64,000 nucleotides of DNA from Chamaelirium japonicum (taxonomy: Eukaryota > Streptophyta > Magnoliopsida > Liliales > Melanthiaceae). Of the stretch, positions 40,100-54,324 are shown piece after piece. The stretch covers positions 2,115,501 through 2,179,500 of the forward strand of contig CANTAL010000002.1 in assembly GCA_947650365.1 (NCBI GenBank), given 5' to 3'. Position 1 is the stretch's first letter; every line of letters starts with the position of its first letter. A model generated the notes under the pieces. That model saw only the letters and a program-made list of their open reading frames with translations. It did not search any database and was not told the DNA's origin. A program made the translations under genes and the position numbers.

Positions 40100-43000
40100 T
40101 AGAATGGATACATTCGTGCGAATGAATTAGAATGTATCATACGAATGAATTAGAATGGATTCATTCGTGCGAATGAATTAGAATGGATCGTACGAATGAG
40201 TAAGAATGGATCGTACGAATGAATTAGAATGGATTGAATTAGAATGAATCGTACGAATGAATTAGAATGGATCGTACGAATGAATTAGAATGGATCGTAC
40301 GAATGAATTAGAATGGATCGTACGAATGAATTAGAATGGATCGTGCGAATGAATTAGAATGGATCGTACGAATGAATTAAAATGGATCGTATGAATGAAA
40401 TAGAATGGATCCTACGAATGAATTAGAATGGATTGTACGAATGAATTAGAATGGATCGTACGAAGGAATCAGAATGGATCGTACGAAGGAATTAGAATGG
40501 ATACCTTCGTGCAAATGAATTAGGAAGGATCGTACGAATGACTAAGAATGGATCGTACGAATGAAATAGAATGGATCATATGAATGAATTAGAATGGATC
40601 ATGCGAATGAATTAGAATGGATCGTACGAATGAATTAGAATGGATACATTCGTGCGAATGAATTAGAAAGGATCGTATGAATGAATTAGAATCGATCGTA
40701 CGAATGAATTAGAATGGATCATGCGAATGAATTAGAATGGATCGTGCGAATGAATTAGAATTGATCGTACGAATGAAATAGAATGGATTGTACGAATGAA
40801 TTAGAATGGATTGAATTAAAATGGATCGTACGATAAGAATGGATCGTATGAATGAAATAGAATAGATCGTACGGATAAATGAATTTGGATCGTGCTAATG
40901 AATTAGAATGGATCGTACGAATGAGTTAGAATAGATCGTACTAATGAATTAGAATAGATTGTGCGAATGAATTAGAATGGATCGTACGAATGAATTAGAA
41001 AGGATATATTCGTGGGAATAAATTAGAATAGATCGTATGAATGAATTAGATTGGATCGTATTAATGAATTAGAATGGATCGTGCGAATGAATTAGAATGG
41101 ATCGTACGAATGAATTAGAAAGGATATATTCGTGCGAATGAATTATAATAGATCGTATGAATGAATTAGATTGGATCGTATTAATGAATTAGAATGGATC
41201 ATGTGAATGAATTAGAATGGATCGTACGAACGAATTAGAATGGATAGATTCGTGCGAATGAATTTGAATGGATCGTACGAAGGAATTAGAATGGATCGTA
41301 CGAAGGAATTAGAATAGATCATACGAAGAAATTAGAATGGATCGTACGAATGAATTAGAATGGATCGTATGAATGAATTAGAATGGATCGTGCGATTGAA
41401 TTAAAATGGATCGTATGAATGAAATAGAATGGATCGTATGAATTAGAATGGATCGTACGAATGAAATAGAATGGATCGTACAAATGAATTAGAATAGATT
41501 GTGCGAATGGATTAGAATGGATCATATGATTGAGTAAGAATGGATTGTACGAATGAAATAGAATAGATCGTACAAATGAATTAGAATGGATCATGCTAAT
41601 GAATTAGAATTGATCATACGAATGAATTAGAATAGATTGTGCGAATGAATTAGAATGGATCGTACGAATGAATTGGAATGGATACATTCGTGCGAATGAA
41701 TTAGAATGGATCGTATGAATGAATTAGAATGGATCGTACGAATGAATTAGAATGGATTGAATTAGAATGAATCGTACGAATGAATTAGAATGGATCGTAC
41801 GAATGAATTATAATGCATCGTACGAATGAATTAGAATAGATCGTGCGAATGAATTAGAATGGATCGTGCGAATGAATTAGAATGGATCATATGAATGAAT
41901 TAGAATTAGAATGGATCGTACGAATGAGTAAGAATGGATCGTACGAATGAAATAGAATGGATCGTATGAATGAATTAGAATGGATCATGCGAATGAATTA
42001 GAATGGATCGTACGAATGAATTAGAATGGATACATTCGTGCGAATGAATTAGAATGGATCATACGAATGAATTAGAATGGATTCATTCGTGCGAATGAAT
42101 TAGAATGGATCGTACGAATGAGTAAGAATGGAACGTACGAATGAATTAGAATGGATTGAATTAGAATGAATCGTACGAATGAATTAGAATGGATCATACG
42201 AAGGAATTAGAATGGATCGTACGAATGAATTAGAATGGATCGTACAAATGAATTCGAAGGGATCGTACGAATGAATTAGAATGGATCGTGCGAATGAATT
42301 AGAATGGATCGTGCGAATGAATTAGAATGGATCGTACGAATGAATTAAAATGGATCGTATGAATGAAATAGAATGGATCCTACGAATGAATTAGAATGGA
42401 TTGTACGAATGAATTAGAATGGATCGTACGAAGGAATTAGAATGGATCGTACGAAGGAATTAGAATGGATACCTTCGTGCAAATGAATTAGGAAGGATCG
42501 TACGAATGAGTAAGAATGGATCGTACGAATGAAATAGAATGGATCGTATGAATGAATTAGAATGGATCATGCGAATGAATTAGAATGGATCGTACGAATG
42601 AATTAGAATGGATACATTCGTGCGAATGAATTAGAATGGATCGTATGAATGAATTAGAATCGATCGTACGAATGAATTAGAATGGATCATGCGAATGAAT
42701 TAGAATGGATCGTGCGAATGAATTAGAATGGATCGTACGAATGAAATAGAATGGATTGTACGAATGAATTAGAATGGATTGAATTAAAATGGATCGTACG
42801 ATAAGAATGGATCATATGAATGAAATAGAATAGATCGTACGGATAAATGAATTTGGATCGTGCTAATGAATTAGAATTGATCGTACGAATGAATTAGAAT
42901 AGATCGTACCAATGAATTAGAATAGATTGTGCGAATGAATTAGAATGGATCGTACGAATGAATTAGAAAGGATATATTCGTGCGAATGAATTAGAATAGA

Positions 43001-43690
43001 TCGAATGAATGAATTAGATTGGATCGTATTAATGAATTAGAATGGATCGTGCGAATGAATTAGAATGGATCGTACGAATGAATTAGAAAGGATATATTCG
43101 TGCGAATGAATTATAATAGATCGTATGAATGAATTAGATTGGATCGTATTAATGAATTAGAATGGATCATGTCAATGAATTAGAATGGATCGTACGAATG
43201 AATTAGAATGGATAGATTCGTGCGAATGAATTTGAATGGATCGTACGAAGGAATTAGAATGGATCGTACGAAGGAATTAGAATAGATCATACGAAGAAAT
43301 TAGAATGGATCGTACGAATGAATTAGAATGGATCGTATGAATGAATTAGAATGGATCGTGCGGATGAATTAAAATGGATCGTATGAATGAAATAGAATGG
43401 ATCGTATGAATTAGAATGGATCGTACGAATGAAATAGAATGGATCGTACAAATGAATTAGAATAGATTATGCGAATGGATTAGAATAGATCATACGATTG
43501 AGTAAGAATGGATTGTACGAATGAAATAGAATAGATCGTACGAATGAATTAGAATGGATCATGCTAATGAATTAGAATTGATCATACGAATGAATTAGAA
43601 TAGATTGTGCGAATGAATTAGAATGGATCGTACGAATGAATTGGAATGGATACATTCGTGCGAATGAATTAGAATGGATCGTATGAATGA
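40100..43690 (+). repeat. Pair of about 1.65-kb direct repeats spaced 1968 bp
   Basis: Copies about 40100-41730 and 42050-43690. CCTACGAATG 40411 and 42379, ACGGATAAATG 40871 and 42839, AGGATATATT 41001 and 42969, and its second occurrence 41121 and 43089 are all 1968 bp apart. Left of 40411 the TCATTCGTGC landmark (40161 and 42083) is spaced 1922 bp, 46 bp (two units) less. Each copy contains a nested 120-bp duplication around AGGATATATTCG. Confidence 0.85.
41355..41594 (-). repeat. Dispersed satellite module with an open frame (copy 3)
   Basis: This stretch is open for 79 codons on the minus strand, almost the same as 32136-32375. The equivalent stretch in the next 1968-bp copy (about 43323) is the fourth occurrence. 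Conservation extends equally outside the open frame, so it reflects block duplication. Confidence 0.75.
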
Positions 43691-43907
43691 ATTAGAGTGG
43701 ATACATTCGTACAAATGAATTAGAATGGATCGTAAGAATGAATTAGAATGGATACATTCGTGCGAATGAATTAGAATGGATCATATGAATGAATTAGAAT
43801 GGATCGTTTGATTGAATGCGAATGGATCGTGCGAATGAATTAGAATGGATTGTACGAATGAATTAGAATGGATCGCACGAATGAATTAGAATGGATACAT
43901 TCGTGCG

Positions 43908-44669
43908 AATCCATTCTATTTCATTCGTATGATCCATTCTAATTCATTCGCACGATCCATTCTAATTTATTCATATGATCCATTCTAATTCATTCATACG
44001 ATCCATTCTAATTCATTCGTACGATCCATTTAATTCATTCGCACAATCTATTCTAATTCATTCGTACGATCCATTCTAATTCATTCGCACGATCCATTCT
44101 AATTCATTCATACGATCCATTCTATTTCATTCGTACGATCCATTCTTACTCATTCGTACGATCCATTCTAATTCATTTGCACGAAGGTATCCATTCTAAT
44201 TCATTCGTACTATCCATTCTAATTCCTTCGTACGATCCATTCTAATTCCTTCGTACAATCCATTCTAATTCATTCGTACGATCCATTCTAATTCATTCGT
44301 ACGATCCATTCTAATTCCTTCGTATGATCCATTCTAATTCATTCGTACGGTATGATTCATTCTAATTCATTCGTACGATTCATTCTAATTCAATCCATTC
44401 TAATTCATTCGTACGATCCATTCTAATTCATTCGTACGATCCATTCTAATTCCTTCGTACGATTCATTCTAATTCAATCCATTCTAATTCATTCGTACGA
44501 TCCATTCTTACTCATTCGTACGATCCATTCTAATTCATTCGTACGATCCATTCTAATTCATTCGTACGATCCATTCTAATTCATTCGTACGATCCATTCT
44601 AATTCATTCGCACAATCTATACGTTCCATTCTAAGTCATTCGTAAGATACATTCTAATTCATTCGCACG
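43908..44669 (-). repeat. R block leading into the 4.42-kb repeat
   Basis: R units starting with the CCATTCTATTTC switch, like 22257, 30787 and 46552. The last 170 bp, with CGCACAATCTATACGTTCC near 44610, already match the end of each 4.42-kb copy. One unit near 44030 has lost bases (GATCCATTTAATTC). Confidence 0.85.
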
Positions 44670-44670
44670 A

Positions 44671-47600
44671 TCCGAATGAATTAGAATGGATCGTACGAAT
44701 GAATTAGAATGGATCGTATGAATGAATTAGAGTGGATCATATGAATGAATTAGAATGAATCGTATGAATGAATTAGAATGGATCGTGCGAATAAATTAGA
44801 ATGGATCGTGCGAATGAATTAGAATGGATCGTACGAATGAATTAGAATGGGTCGTACGAATGAATTAGAATGGATACACGATCCTGATCCATTCTAATTC
44901 ATTCGCACAATCTATTCTAATTCTTTTGTAGGATCGTGCGAATGAATTAGAATGGATCGTGCGAATGAGTTACAATGGATCGTACTAATGAATTAGAATG
45001 GATCGTACGAATGAATTAGAATGGATCGTACGAATGAATTAGAAAGGATACATTCGAATTCATTCGTACGATCCATTCTAATTCCTTCGTACGATCCATA
45101 TTCTAATTCATTCGCACGATCCATTCTAATTCATTCGTACGATTCATTCTAATTCAATCCATTCTAATTCATTCGTACGATCCATTCTAATTCATTCGTA
45201 CGATCCATTCTAATTCATTAGTACGATCCATTCTAATTAGAATAGATTGTATGAATTAGAATGGATCGTATGAATGAATTAGAATAGATCGTACGAATGA
45301 ATTAGAATGGATTGAATTAGAATGAATCGTACGAATGAATTAGAATGGATCGTGCGAATGAATTAGAATATGGATCGTACGAAGGAATTAGAATGGATCG
45401 TACGAATGAATTCGAATGTATCCTTTCTAAATCATTCGTACGATCCATTCTAATTCATTCGTACGATCCATTCTAATTCATTCGTACGATCCATTCTAAC
45501 TCATTCGCACGATCCATTCTAATTCATTCGCACGATCCTACGAATGAATTAGAATAGATTGTGCGAATGAATTAGAATGGATCTGGATCGGGTATCCATT
45601 CTAATTCATTCGTACGACCCATTCTAATTCATTCATACGATCCATTCTAATTCATTCGTACGATCCATTCTAATTCCTTCGTACGATCCATTCTAATTCC
45701 TTCGTACGATCCATTCTAATTCATTCATACGATCCATTCTAATTCCTTCGCACGATCCATTCTAATTCATTCGTACGATCCATTCTAATTCATTCATATG
45801 ATCCATTCTAATTCATTCGTATGATCCATTCTAATTCATTCGCACGAATGTATCCATTCTAATTCATTCGTACAATCCATTCTAATTCATTCGCACAATC
45901 TATTCTAATTCATTCATACGATCCATTCTAATTTATTCGCACGATCCATTCAAATTCATTCATACGATCCATTCTAATTCGTAGAATGGATCGTACGAAT
46001 GAATTAGAATGGATACATTCGTGCGAATGAATTAGAATGGATTGGACGAATAAATTAGAATGGATCGTACGAATGAATTAGAATATGGATCGTACGAAGG
46101 AATTAGAATGGATCGTACGAATGAATTAGAATGGATACATTCGTGCGAAAGAATTAGAATAGATCGTATGAATGAATTAGAATGGATCGTACGAAGGAAT
46201 TAGAATAGATCATACGAAGAAATTACAATGGATCGTACGAATGAATTAGAATGGATCGTATGAATGAATTAGAATGGATCGTGCGAATGAATTAAAATGG
46301 ATCGTACGAAGGAATTAGAATGGATCATGCGAATGAATTAGAATAGATCATACGAATGAATTAGAATGGATCATACGAATGAATTAGAATGGATACTTTC
46401 GTGCAAAAGAATTAGAATGGATTGTATGAATGAATTAGAATGGATCGTTTGAGTGAATGCGAATGGATCGTGCGAATGAATTAGAATGGATTGTACGAAT
46501 GAATTAGGATGGATCGTACGAATGAATTAGAATGGATACATTCGTGCGAATCCATTCTATTTCATTCGTACGATCCATTCTAATTCATTCGCACGATCCA
46601 TTCTAATTCATTCGTACGATCCATTCTAATTCATTCGTACGATCCATTCTAATTCATTCGTACGATCCATTCTAATTCATTCGCACTATCTATTCTAATT
46701 CATTCGAACGATCCATTCTAATTTATTCGTACGATCCATTCTAATTCATTCGTACGATCTATTCTATTTCATTCGTACAATCCATTCTTACTCAATCGTA
46801 TGATCCATTCTAATCCATTCGCACAATCTACTCTAATTCATTCGTACGATCCATTCTATTTCATTTGCACGAAGGTATCCATTCTAATTCATACAATCCA
46901 TTCTAATTCATTCATACGATCCAATCTAATTCATTCATACGATCCATTCTAATTCATTCGCACGAATGTATCCATTCTAATTCATACGTACGATCTATTC
47001 TAATTCATTCGTACGATCCATTCTAATTCATTCGCACAATCCATTCTAATTCATTTGCACGATTTCTAATTCATTCATACAATCCATTCTAATTCTTTTG
47101 CACGAATGTATCCATTCTAATTCATTACGAATGAGTAAGAATGGATTGTACGAATGAATTAGAATGGATACATTCGTGCGAATGAATTAGAATGGATCAT
47201 ACGAATGAATTAGAATGGATCGTACGAATGAATTAGAATGGATCGTACGAATGAATTAGAATGGATCGTACGAATGAATTAGAATGGATCGTACGAAGGA
47301 ATTAGAATGGATCGTACGAAGGAATTAGAATGGATCGTACGAATGAATTAGAATGGATCGTGCGAATGAATTAGAATGGATCGTACGAATGAATTAGAAT
47401 GGATCGTATGAATGAATTAGAATGGATCGTAGTAATGAAGTAGAATGGATCCTACGAATGAATTAGAATAGATTGTGCGAATGAATTAGAATGGATCTGG
47501 ATCGTGTATCCATTCTAATTCATTCGTACGACCCATTCTAGTTCGTTCGTATGATCCATTCTAATTCATTCGCACGATCCATTCTAATTCATTCGCACGA

Positions 47601-49090
47601 TCCATTCTAATTCATTCATACGATCCATTCTAATTCATTCATATGATCCACTCAAATTCATTCATACGATCCATTCTAATTCATTCGTACGATCCATTCT
47701 AATTCATTCGGATCATACGAATGAATTAGAATGGATCTTACGAATGAATTAGAATGGAACGTATAGATTGTGCGAATGAATTAGAATGGATCGTACGAAT
47801 GAATTATAATGGATCGTACGAATGAATTAGAATGGATCGTACGAATGAGTAAGAATGGATCGTACGAATGAAATAGAATGGATCGTATGAATGAATTAGA
47901 ATGGATACGTGCGAATGAATTAGAATTGATCGTACGAATGAATTATAATAGATTGTGCGAATGAATTAGAATGGATCGTACGAATGAATTGGAATGGATA
48001 CATTCGTGCGAATGAATTAGAATGGATCGTACGAATGAAATAGAATGGATCATTTGAGTGAATTAGAATAGATTGTGCGAATGAATTAGAATGGATCGTA
48101 CGAATGAATTAGAATGGATCGTGCGAATAAATTAGAATGGATCGTATGAATGAATTAGAATGGATCGTGCGAATGAATTAGAATATAGATCGTATGAATG
48201 AATTAGAATAGATTGTGCGAATGAATTAGAATAGATCGTATGAATGAATTAGAATGGATCGTACGATCTATTCTAATTCATTCATGCAATCCATTCTAAT
48301 TCATTCGTACGAAGGAATTAGAAAGGATCGTACGAATGAATTAGAATGGATCGTACGAAGGAATTAGAAAGGATACATTCGAATTCATTCGTACGATCTA
48401 TTCTAATTCATTCGTACGATCTATATTCTAATTCATTCGCACGATCCATTCTAATTCATTCGTACGATCCATTCTAAGTCATTCGCACGATCCAATCTAA
48501 TTCATTCGCACGATACATTCTAATTCATTCATACAATCCATTCTAATTCTTTTGCACGAATGTATCCATTCTAATTCATTCGTACGATCCATTCTAATTC
48601 ATTCGTACGATCCATTCAAATTCATTCGCACGAATGTATCCGTTTTAATTCATTCGTACGATCCATTCTAATTCATTCGCACAATCTATTCTAATTCATT
48701 CGAACGATCCATTCTAAGTCATTCGTACGATCCATTCTAATTCATTCGTACGATCCATTCTAATTCATTCACACGATCCATTCTATTTCATTCGTACGAT
48801 CCATTCTAATTCATTCGCATGAATGTATCCATTCCAATTTATTCGTACGATCCATTCTAATTCATTCGCACAATCTATTCTAATTCATTCGTACGATCAA
48901 TTCTAATTCATTCGCACGTATCCATTCTAATTCATTCATACGATCCATTCTATTTCATTCGTACGATCCATTCTTACTCATTCGTACGATCCATTCTAAT
49001 TCATTCGTACGATCCATTCTAATTCATTCACACAATCTATACGTTCCATTCTAATTCATTTGTAAGATCCATTCTAATTCATTCGCACGA
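44671..49090. repeat. 4.42-kb higher-order repeat, copy 1
   Basis: Sixteen blocks: F to 44884, R 44930, F 45057, R 45236, F 45412, R 45538, F 45586, R 45981, F 46551, R 47125, F 47502, R 47711, F 48262, R 48308, F 48380, R 49090. The start landmark TCCGAATGAA is at 44671, with the next at 49091 (4420 bp). It lacks a CACACTCAT unit near 48610 that copies 2 and 3 have, and has a damaged unit near 47050 (CACGATTTCTAATTC). Confidence 0.9.
44835..45635. repeat. 0.8-kb near-perfect palindrome, copy 1 (centre 45236)
   Basis: The arms mirror each other around TTCTAATTAGAA. Mirrored pairs share the same midpoint: GGGTCG 44849 with CGACCC ending 45620; the GGATACACGATCC and GGATC(C/G)GGTATCC-class switches 44884 and 45586; GTAGGATCGTGC 44930 with GCACGATCCTAC 45538; GGATACATTCGAATTC 45057 with GAATTCGAATGTATCC 45412. 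The arms include five orientation switches and a matching compound 38-bp unit. A few substitutions and a 3-4 bp length difference near the centre separate the arms. Confidence 0.85.
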
Positions 49091-49350
49091 TCCGAATGAA
49101 TTAGAATGGATCTTACGAAAGAATTAGAATGGATCGTATGAATGAATTAGAGTGGATCATATGAATGAATTAGAATGGATCGTATGAATAAATTAGAATG
49201 GATCGTGCGAATGAATTAGAATGGATCGTGCGAATGAATTAGAATGGATCGTACGAATGAATTAGAATGGGTCTTACGAATGAATTAGAATGGATACACG
49301 ATCCAGATCCATTATAATTCATTCGCACAATCTATTCTAATTCATTCGTA
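47455..49350. repeat. 1.9-kb imperfect palindrome spanning the copy 1/2 boundary
   Basis: The reverse complement of 47455-48060 matches 48780-49350. Mirrored switches 47502 with 49302 and 47711 with 49092 share the midpoint 48402. The ATACGTTCC unit, GAGTAAG unit, GAAATAG unit, GATACGTGC unit and GAATTGATCG unit appear in mirror order. The inner about 500 bp are only partly mirrored and centre on about 48305, so one arm has gained or lost units. Confidence 0.75.
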
Positions 49351-50055
49351 GGATCGTGCGAATGAATTAGAATGGATCGTGCGAATGAGTTAGAATGGAT
49401 CGTACGAATGAATTAGAATGGATCGTACGAATGAATTAGAATGGATTGTACGAATGAATTAGAAAGGATACATTCGAATTCATTCGTACGATCCATTCTA
49501 ATTCCTTCGTACGATCCATATTCTAATTCATTCGCACGATCCATTCTAATTCATTCGTACGATTCATTCAAATTCAATCCATTCTAATTCATTCGTACGA
49601 TCCATTCTAATTCATTCGTACGATCCATTCTAATTCATTAGTACGATCCATTCTAATTAGAATAGATTGTATGAATTAGAATAGATCGTATGAATGAATT
49701 AGAATAGATCGTACGAATGAATTAGAATGGATTGAATTAGAGTGAATCGTACGAATGATTTAGAATGGATCGTGCGAATGAATTAGAATATGGATCGTAC
49801 GAAGGAATTAGAATGGATCGTACGAATGAATTCGAATGTATCCTTTCTAATTCATTCGTACGATCCATTCTAATTCATTCGTACGATCCATTCTAATTCA
49901 TTTGTACAATCCATTCTAACTCATTCGCACGATCCATTCTAATTCATTCGCACGATCCTACGAATGAATTAGAATAGATTGTGCGAATGAATTAGAATGG
50001 ATCTGGATCGTGTATCCATTCTAATTCATTCGTACGACCCATTCTAATTCATTCA
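49255..50055. repeat. 0.8-kb palindrome, copy 2 (centre 49656)
   Basis: Same palindrome as at 45236, 4420 bp away. Mirrored switches: 49302 with 50005, 49352 with 49958, 49477 with 49832. Both arms share GAAGGAATTAG and the GAATATGGATCG unit in mirror order. Confidence 0.85.
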
Positions 50056-52129
50056 TACGATCCATTCTAATTCGGTCGTACGATCCATTCTAATTCCTTC
50101 GTACGATCCATTTTAATTCCTTCGTACGATCCATTCTAATTCATTCATACGATCCATTCTAATTCCTTCGCACGATCCATTCTAATTCATTCGTACGATC
50201 CATTCTAATTCATTCATATGATCCATTCTAATTCATTCGTATGATCCATTCTAATTCATTCGCATGAATGTATCCATTCTAATTCATTCGTACGATCCAT
50301 TCTAATTCATTCGCACAATCTATTCTAATTCATTCATACGATCCATTCTAATTTATTTGCACGATCCATTCTAATTCATTCATACGATCCATTCTAATTC
50401 GTAGAATGGATCGTACGAATGAATTAGAATGGATACATTCGTGCGAATGAATTAGAATGGATTATACGAATAAATTAGAATGGATCGTACGAATGAATTA
50501 GAATATGGATCGTACGAAGGAATTAGAATGGATCGTACGAATGAATTAGAATGGATACATTCGTGCGAAAGAATTAGAATAGATCGTATGAATGAATTAG
50601 AATGGATCGTACGAAGGAATTAGAATAGATCATACGAAGAAATTAGAATGGATCGTACGAATGAATTAGAATGGATCGTATGAATGAATTAGAATGGATC
50701 GTGCGAATGAATTAAAATGGATCGTACGAAGGAATTAGAATGGATCATGCGAATGAATTAGAATAGATCATACGAATGAATTAGAATGGATCATATGAAT
50801 GAATTAGAATGGATACTTTCGTGCAAAAGAATTAGAATGGATTGTATGAATGAATTAGAATGCACCGTTTGAGTGAATGCGAATGGATCGTGCGAATGAA
50901 TTAGAATGGATTGTACGAATGAATTAGAATGGATCGTACGAATGTATTAGAATGGATACATTCGTGCGAATCCATTCTATTTCATTCGTACGATCCATTC
51001 TAAATCATTCGCACGATCCATTCTAATTCATTCGTACGATCCATTCTAAGTCATTCATACGATCCATTCTAATTCATTCGTACGATCCATTCTAATTCTT
51101 TCGCACAATCTATTCTAATTCATTCGAAAGATCCATTCTAATTCATTCGTACGATCCATTCTAATTCATTTGTACGATCTATTCTATTTCATTCGTACAA
51201 TCCATTCTTACTCAATCGTATGATCCATTCTAATCCATTTGCACAATCTACTCTAATTCATTCGTACGATCCATTCTATTTCATTTGCACGAAGGTATCC
51301 ATTCTAATTCATACAATCCATTCTAACTCATTCATACGATCCAATCTAATTCATTCATACAATCCATTCTAATTCATTCGCACGAATGTAACCATTCTAA
51401 TTCATACGTACGATCTATTCTAATTCATTCGTACGATCCATTCTAATTCATTCGCACAATCCATTCTAATTCATTTGCACGATCCATTCTAATTCATTCA
51501 TACAATCCATTCTAATTCTTTTGCACGAATGTATCCATTCTAATTCATTACGAATGAGTAAGAATGGATTGTACGAATGAATTAGAATGGATACACTCGT
51601 GCGAATGAATTTGAATGGATCGTACGAATGAATTATAATGGATCGTACGAAGGAATTAGAATGGATTGTACGAAGGAATTAGAATGGATCGTACGAAGGA
51701 ATTAGAATGGATCGTATGAATGAATTAGAATGGATCGTGCAAATGAATTAGAATGGATCGTACGAATGAATTAGAATGGATCGTATGAATGAATTAGAAT
51801 GGATCGTAGTAATGAATTAGAATGGATCCTACGAATGAATTAGAATAGATTGTGCGAATGAATTAGAATGGATCAGGATCGTGTATCCATTCTAATTCAT
51901 TCGTACGACCCATTCTAATTCATTCGTACGATCCATTCTAATTCATTCGCACGATCCATTCTAATTCATTCGCACGATCCATTCTAATTCATTCATACGA
52001 TCCATTCTAATTCATTCATATGATCCACTCTAATTCATTCATACGATCCATTCTAATTCATTCGTACGATCCATTCTAATTCATTCGGATCGTGCGAATG
52101 AATTAGAATGGATCTTACGAATGAATTAG

Positions 52130-52750
52130 AATGGAACGTATAGATTGTGCGAATGAATTAGAATGGATCGTACGAATGAATTAGAATGGATCGTATGAAT
52201 GAATTAGAATGGATCGTACAAATGAGTAAGAATGGATCATACGAATGAAATAGAATGGATCGTATGAATGAATTAGAATGGATACGTGCGAATGAATTAG
52301 AATTGATCGTACGAATGAATTGGAATAGATTGTGCGAATGAATTAGAATGGATAGTACGAATGAATTGGAATGGATACATTCGTGCGAATGAATTAGAAT
52401 GGATCGTACGAATGAAATAGAATGGATCGTTTGAGTGAATTAGAGTAGATTGTGCGAATGAATTAGAATGGATCGTACGAATGAATTAGAATGGATCGTA
52501 CGAATGAATTAGAATGGATCGTACGAATGAGTAAGAATGGATCGTACGAATGAAATAGAATGGATCGTATGAATGAATTAGAATGGATACGTGCGAATGA
52601 ATTAGAATTGATCGTACGAATGAATTATAATAGATTGTGCGAAAGAATTAGAATGGATCGTACGAATGAATTGGAATGGATACATTCGTGCGAATGAATT
52701 AGAATGGATCGTACGAATGAAATAGAATGGATCGTTTGAGTGAATTAGAA
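52130..52750 (+). repeat. 305-bp tandem duplication inside copy 2
   Basis: GATACGTGCGAATG is at 52281 and 52586, and TTGAGTGAATTAGA at 52431 and 52736, both 305 bp apart. Copies 1 and 3 of the 4.42-kb repeat have this segment once, so the duplication arose after copy 2 split from them. Confidence 0.85.
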
Positions 52751-53330
52751 TAGATTGTGCGAATGAATTAGAATGGATCGTACGAATGAATTAGAATGGA
52801 CCGTGCGAATAAATTAGAATGGATCGTATGAATAAATTAGAATGGATCGTGCGAATGAATTAGAATATAGATCGTATGAATGAATTAGAATAGATTGTGC
52901 GAATGAATTAGAATAGATCGTATGAATGAATTAGAATGGATCGTACGATCTATTCTAATTCATTCATGCAATCCATTCTAATTCATTCGTACGAAGGAAT
53001 TAGAAAGGATCGTACGAATGAATTAGAATGGATCGTACGAAGGAATTAGAAAGGATACATTCGAATTCATTCGTACGATCCATTCTAATTCATTCGTACG
53101 ATCTATATTCTAATTCATTCGCACGATCCATTCTAATTCATTCGTACGATCCATTCTAAGTCATTCGCACGATCCAATCTAATTCATTCGCACGATCCAT
53201 TCTAATTCATTCATACAATCCATTCTAATTCTTTTGCACGAATGTATCCATTCTAATTCATTCGTACGATCCATTCTAATTCATTCGTACGATCCATTCT
53301 AATTCATTCGCACAATCCATTCTAATTCAT

Positions 53331-54290
53331 TCACACTCATACGATCCATTCAAATTCATTCGCACGAATGTATCCGTTTTAATTCATTCGTACGATCCAT
53401 TCTAATTCATTCGCACAATCTATTCTAATTCATTCGAACGATCCATTCTAAGTCATTCGTACGATCCATTCTAATTCATTCATACGATCCATTCTAATTC
53501 ATTCACACGATCCATTCTATTTCATTCGTACGATCCATTCTAATTCATTCGCATGAATGTATCCATTCTAATTTATTCGTATGATCCATTCTAATTCATT
53601 CGCACAATCTATTCTAATTCATTCGTACGATCAATTCTAATTCATTCGCACGTATCCATTCTAATTCATTCATACGATCCATTCTATTTCATTCGTATGA
53701 TCCATTCTTACTCATTCGTACGATCCATTCGAATTCATTCGTACGATCCATTCTAATTCATTCGTACGATCCATTCTAATTCATTCGCACAATCCATTCT
53801 AATTCATTCACACTCATACGATCCATTCAAATTCATTCGCACGAATGTATCCGTTTTAATTCATTCGTACGATCCATTCTAATTCATTCGCATAATCTAT
53901 TCTAATTCATTCGAACGATCCATTCTAAGTCATTCGTACGATCCATTCTAATTCATTCATACGATCCATTCTAATTCATTCACACGATCCATTCTATTTC
54001 ATTCGTACGATCCATTCTAATTCATTCGCATGAATGTATCCATTCCAATTTATTCGTATGATCCATTCTAATTCATTCGCACAATCTATTCTAATTCATT
54101 CGTACGATCAATTCTAATTCATTCGCACGTATCCATTCTAATTCATTCATACGATCCATTCTATTTCATTCGTATGATCCATTCTTACTCATTCGTACGA
54201 TCCATTCGAATTCATTCGTACGATCCATTCTAATTCATTCGTACGATCCATTCTAATTCATTCGCACAATCTATACGTTCCATTCTAATT
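53331..54290 (-). repeat. 477-bp tandem duplication inside copy 2
   Basis: TCACACTCAT is at 53331 and 53808 (477 bp). Both halves repeat CATTCAAATTC, GTATCCGTTTTAATTC, ATTCGAACG, ATTCTAAGTC, CGCACGTATCC and CCATTCGAATTC in order. Copies 1 and 3 carry this segment once. The two halves differ by only a few bases, for example CGCACAATC against CGCATAATC and TATCCATTCTAATTT against TATCCATTCCAATTT. Confidence 0.85.
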
Positions 54291-54324
54291 CATTTGTAAG
54301 ATCCATTCTAATTCATTCGCACGA

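Larger units (their letters stand above)
39878..43907 (+). repeat. Longest single-orientation block (F)
   Basis: About 4.0 kb of F units without a switch. It contains two long direct repeats 1968 bp apart, joined by about 0.3 kb that resembles 39240-39420. The block ends in the GTGCGAATCCATTCTATT switch class. Confidence 0.9.
49091..54324. repeat. 4.42-kb higher-order repeat, copy 2 (expanded to 5.23 kb)
   Basis: The same sixteen-block order as copy 1: switches near 49302, 49352, 49477, 49656, 49832, 49958, 50005, 50401, 50970, 51550, 51882, 52088, 52944, 52990, 53063 and 54324. It is 814 bp longer than copy 1, mainly because of two internal tandem duplications, one of 305 bp near 52.1-52.75 kb and one of 477 bp near 53.3-54.3 kb. 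Confidence 0.9.

Noticed and set aside
40995..41012. GGATATATTCG as a TATA box (also near 10890, 41121, 42969, 43089 and 54705)
   Set aside because: It is a point variant of the 28-bp unit's GGATACATTCG and lies in amplified modules without any downstream gene.
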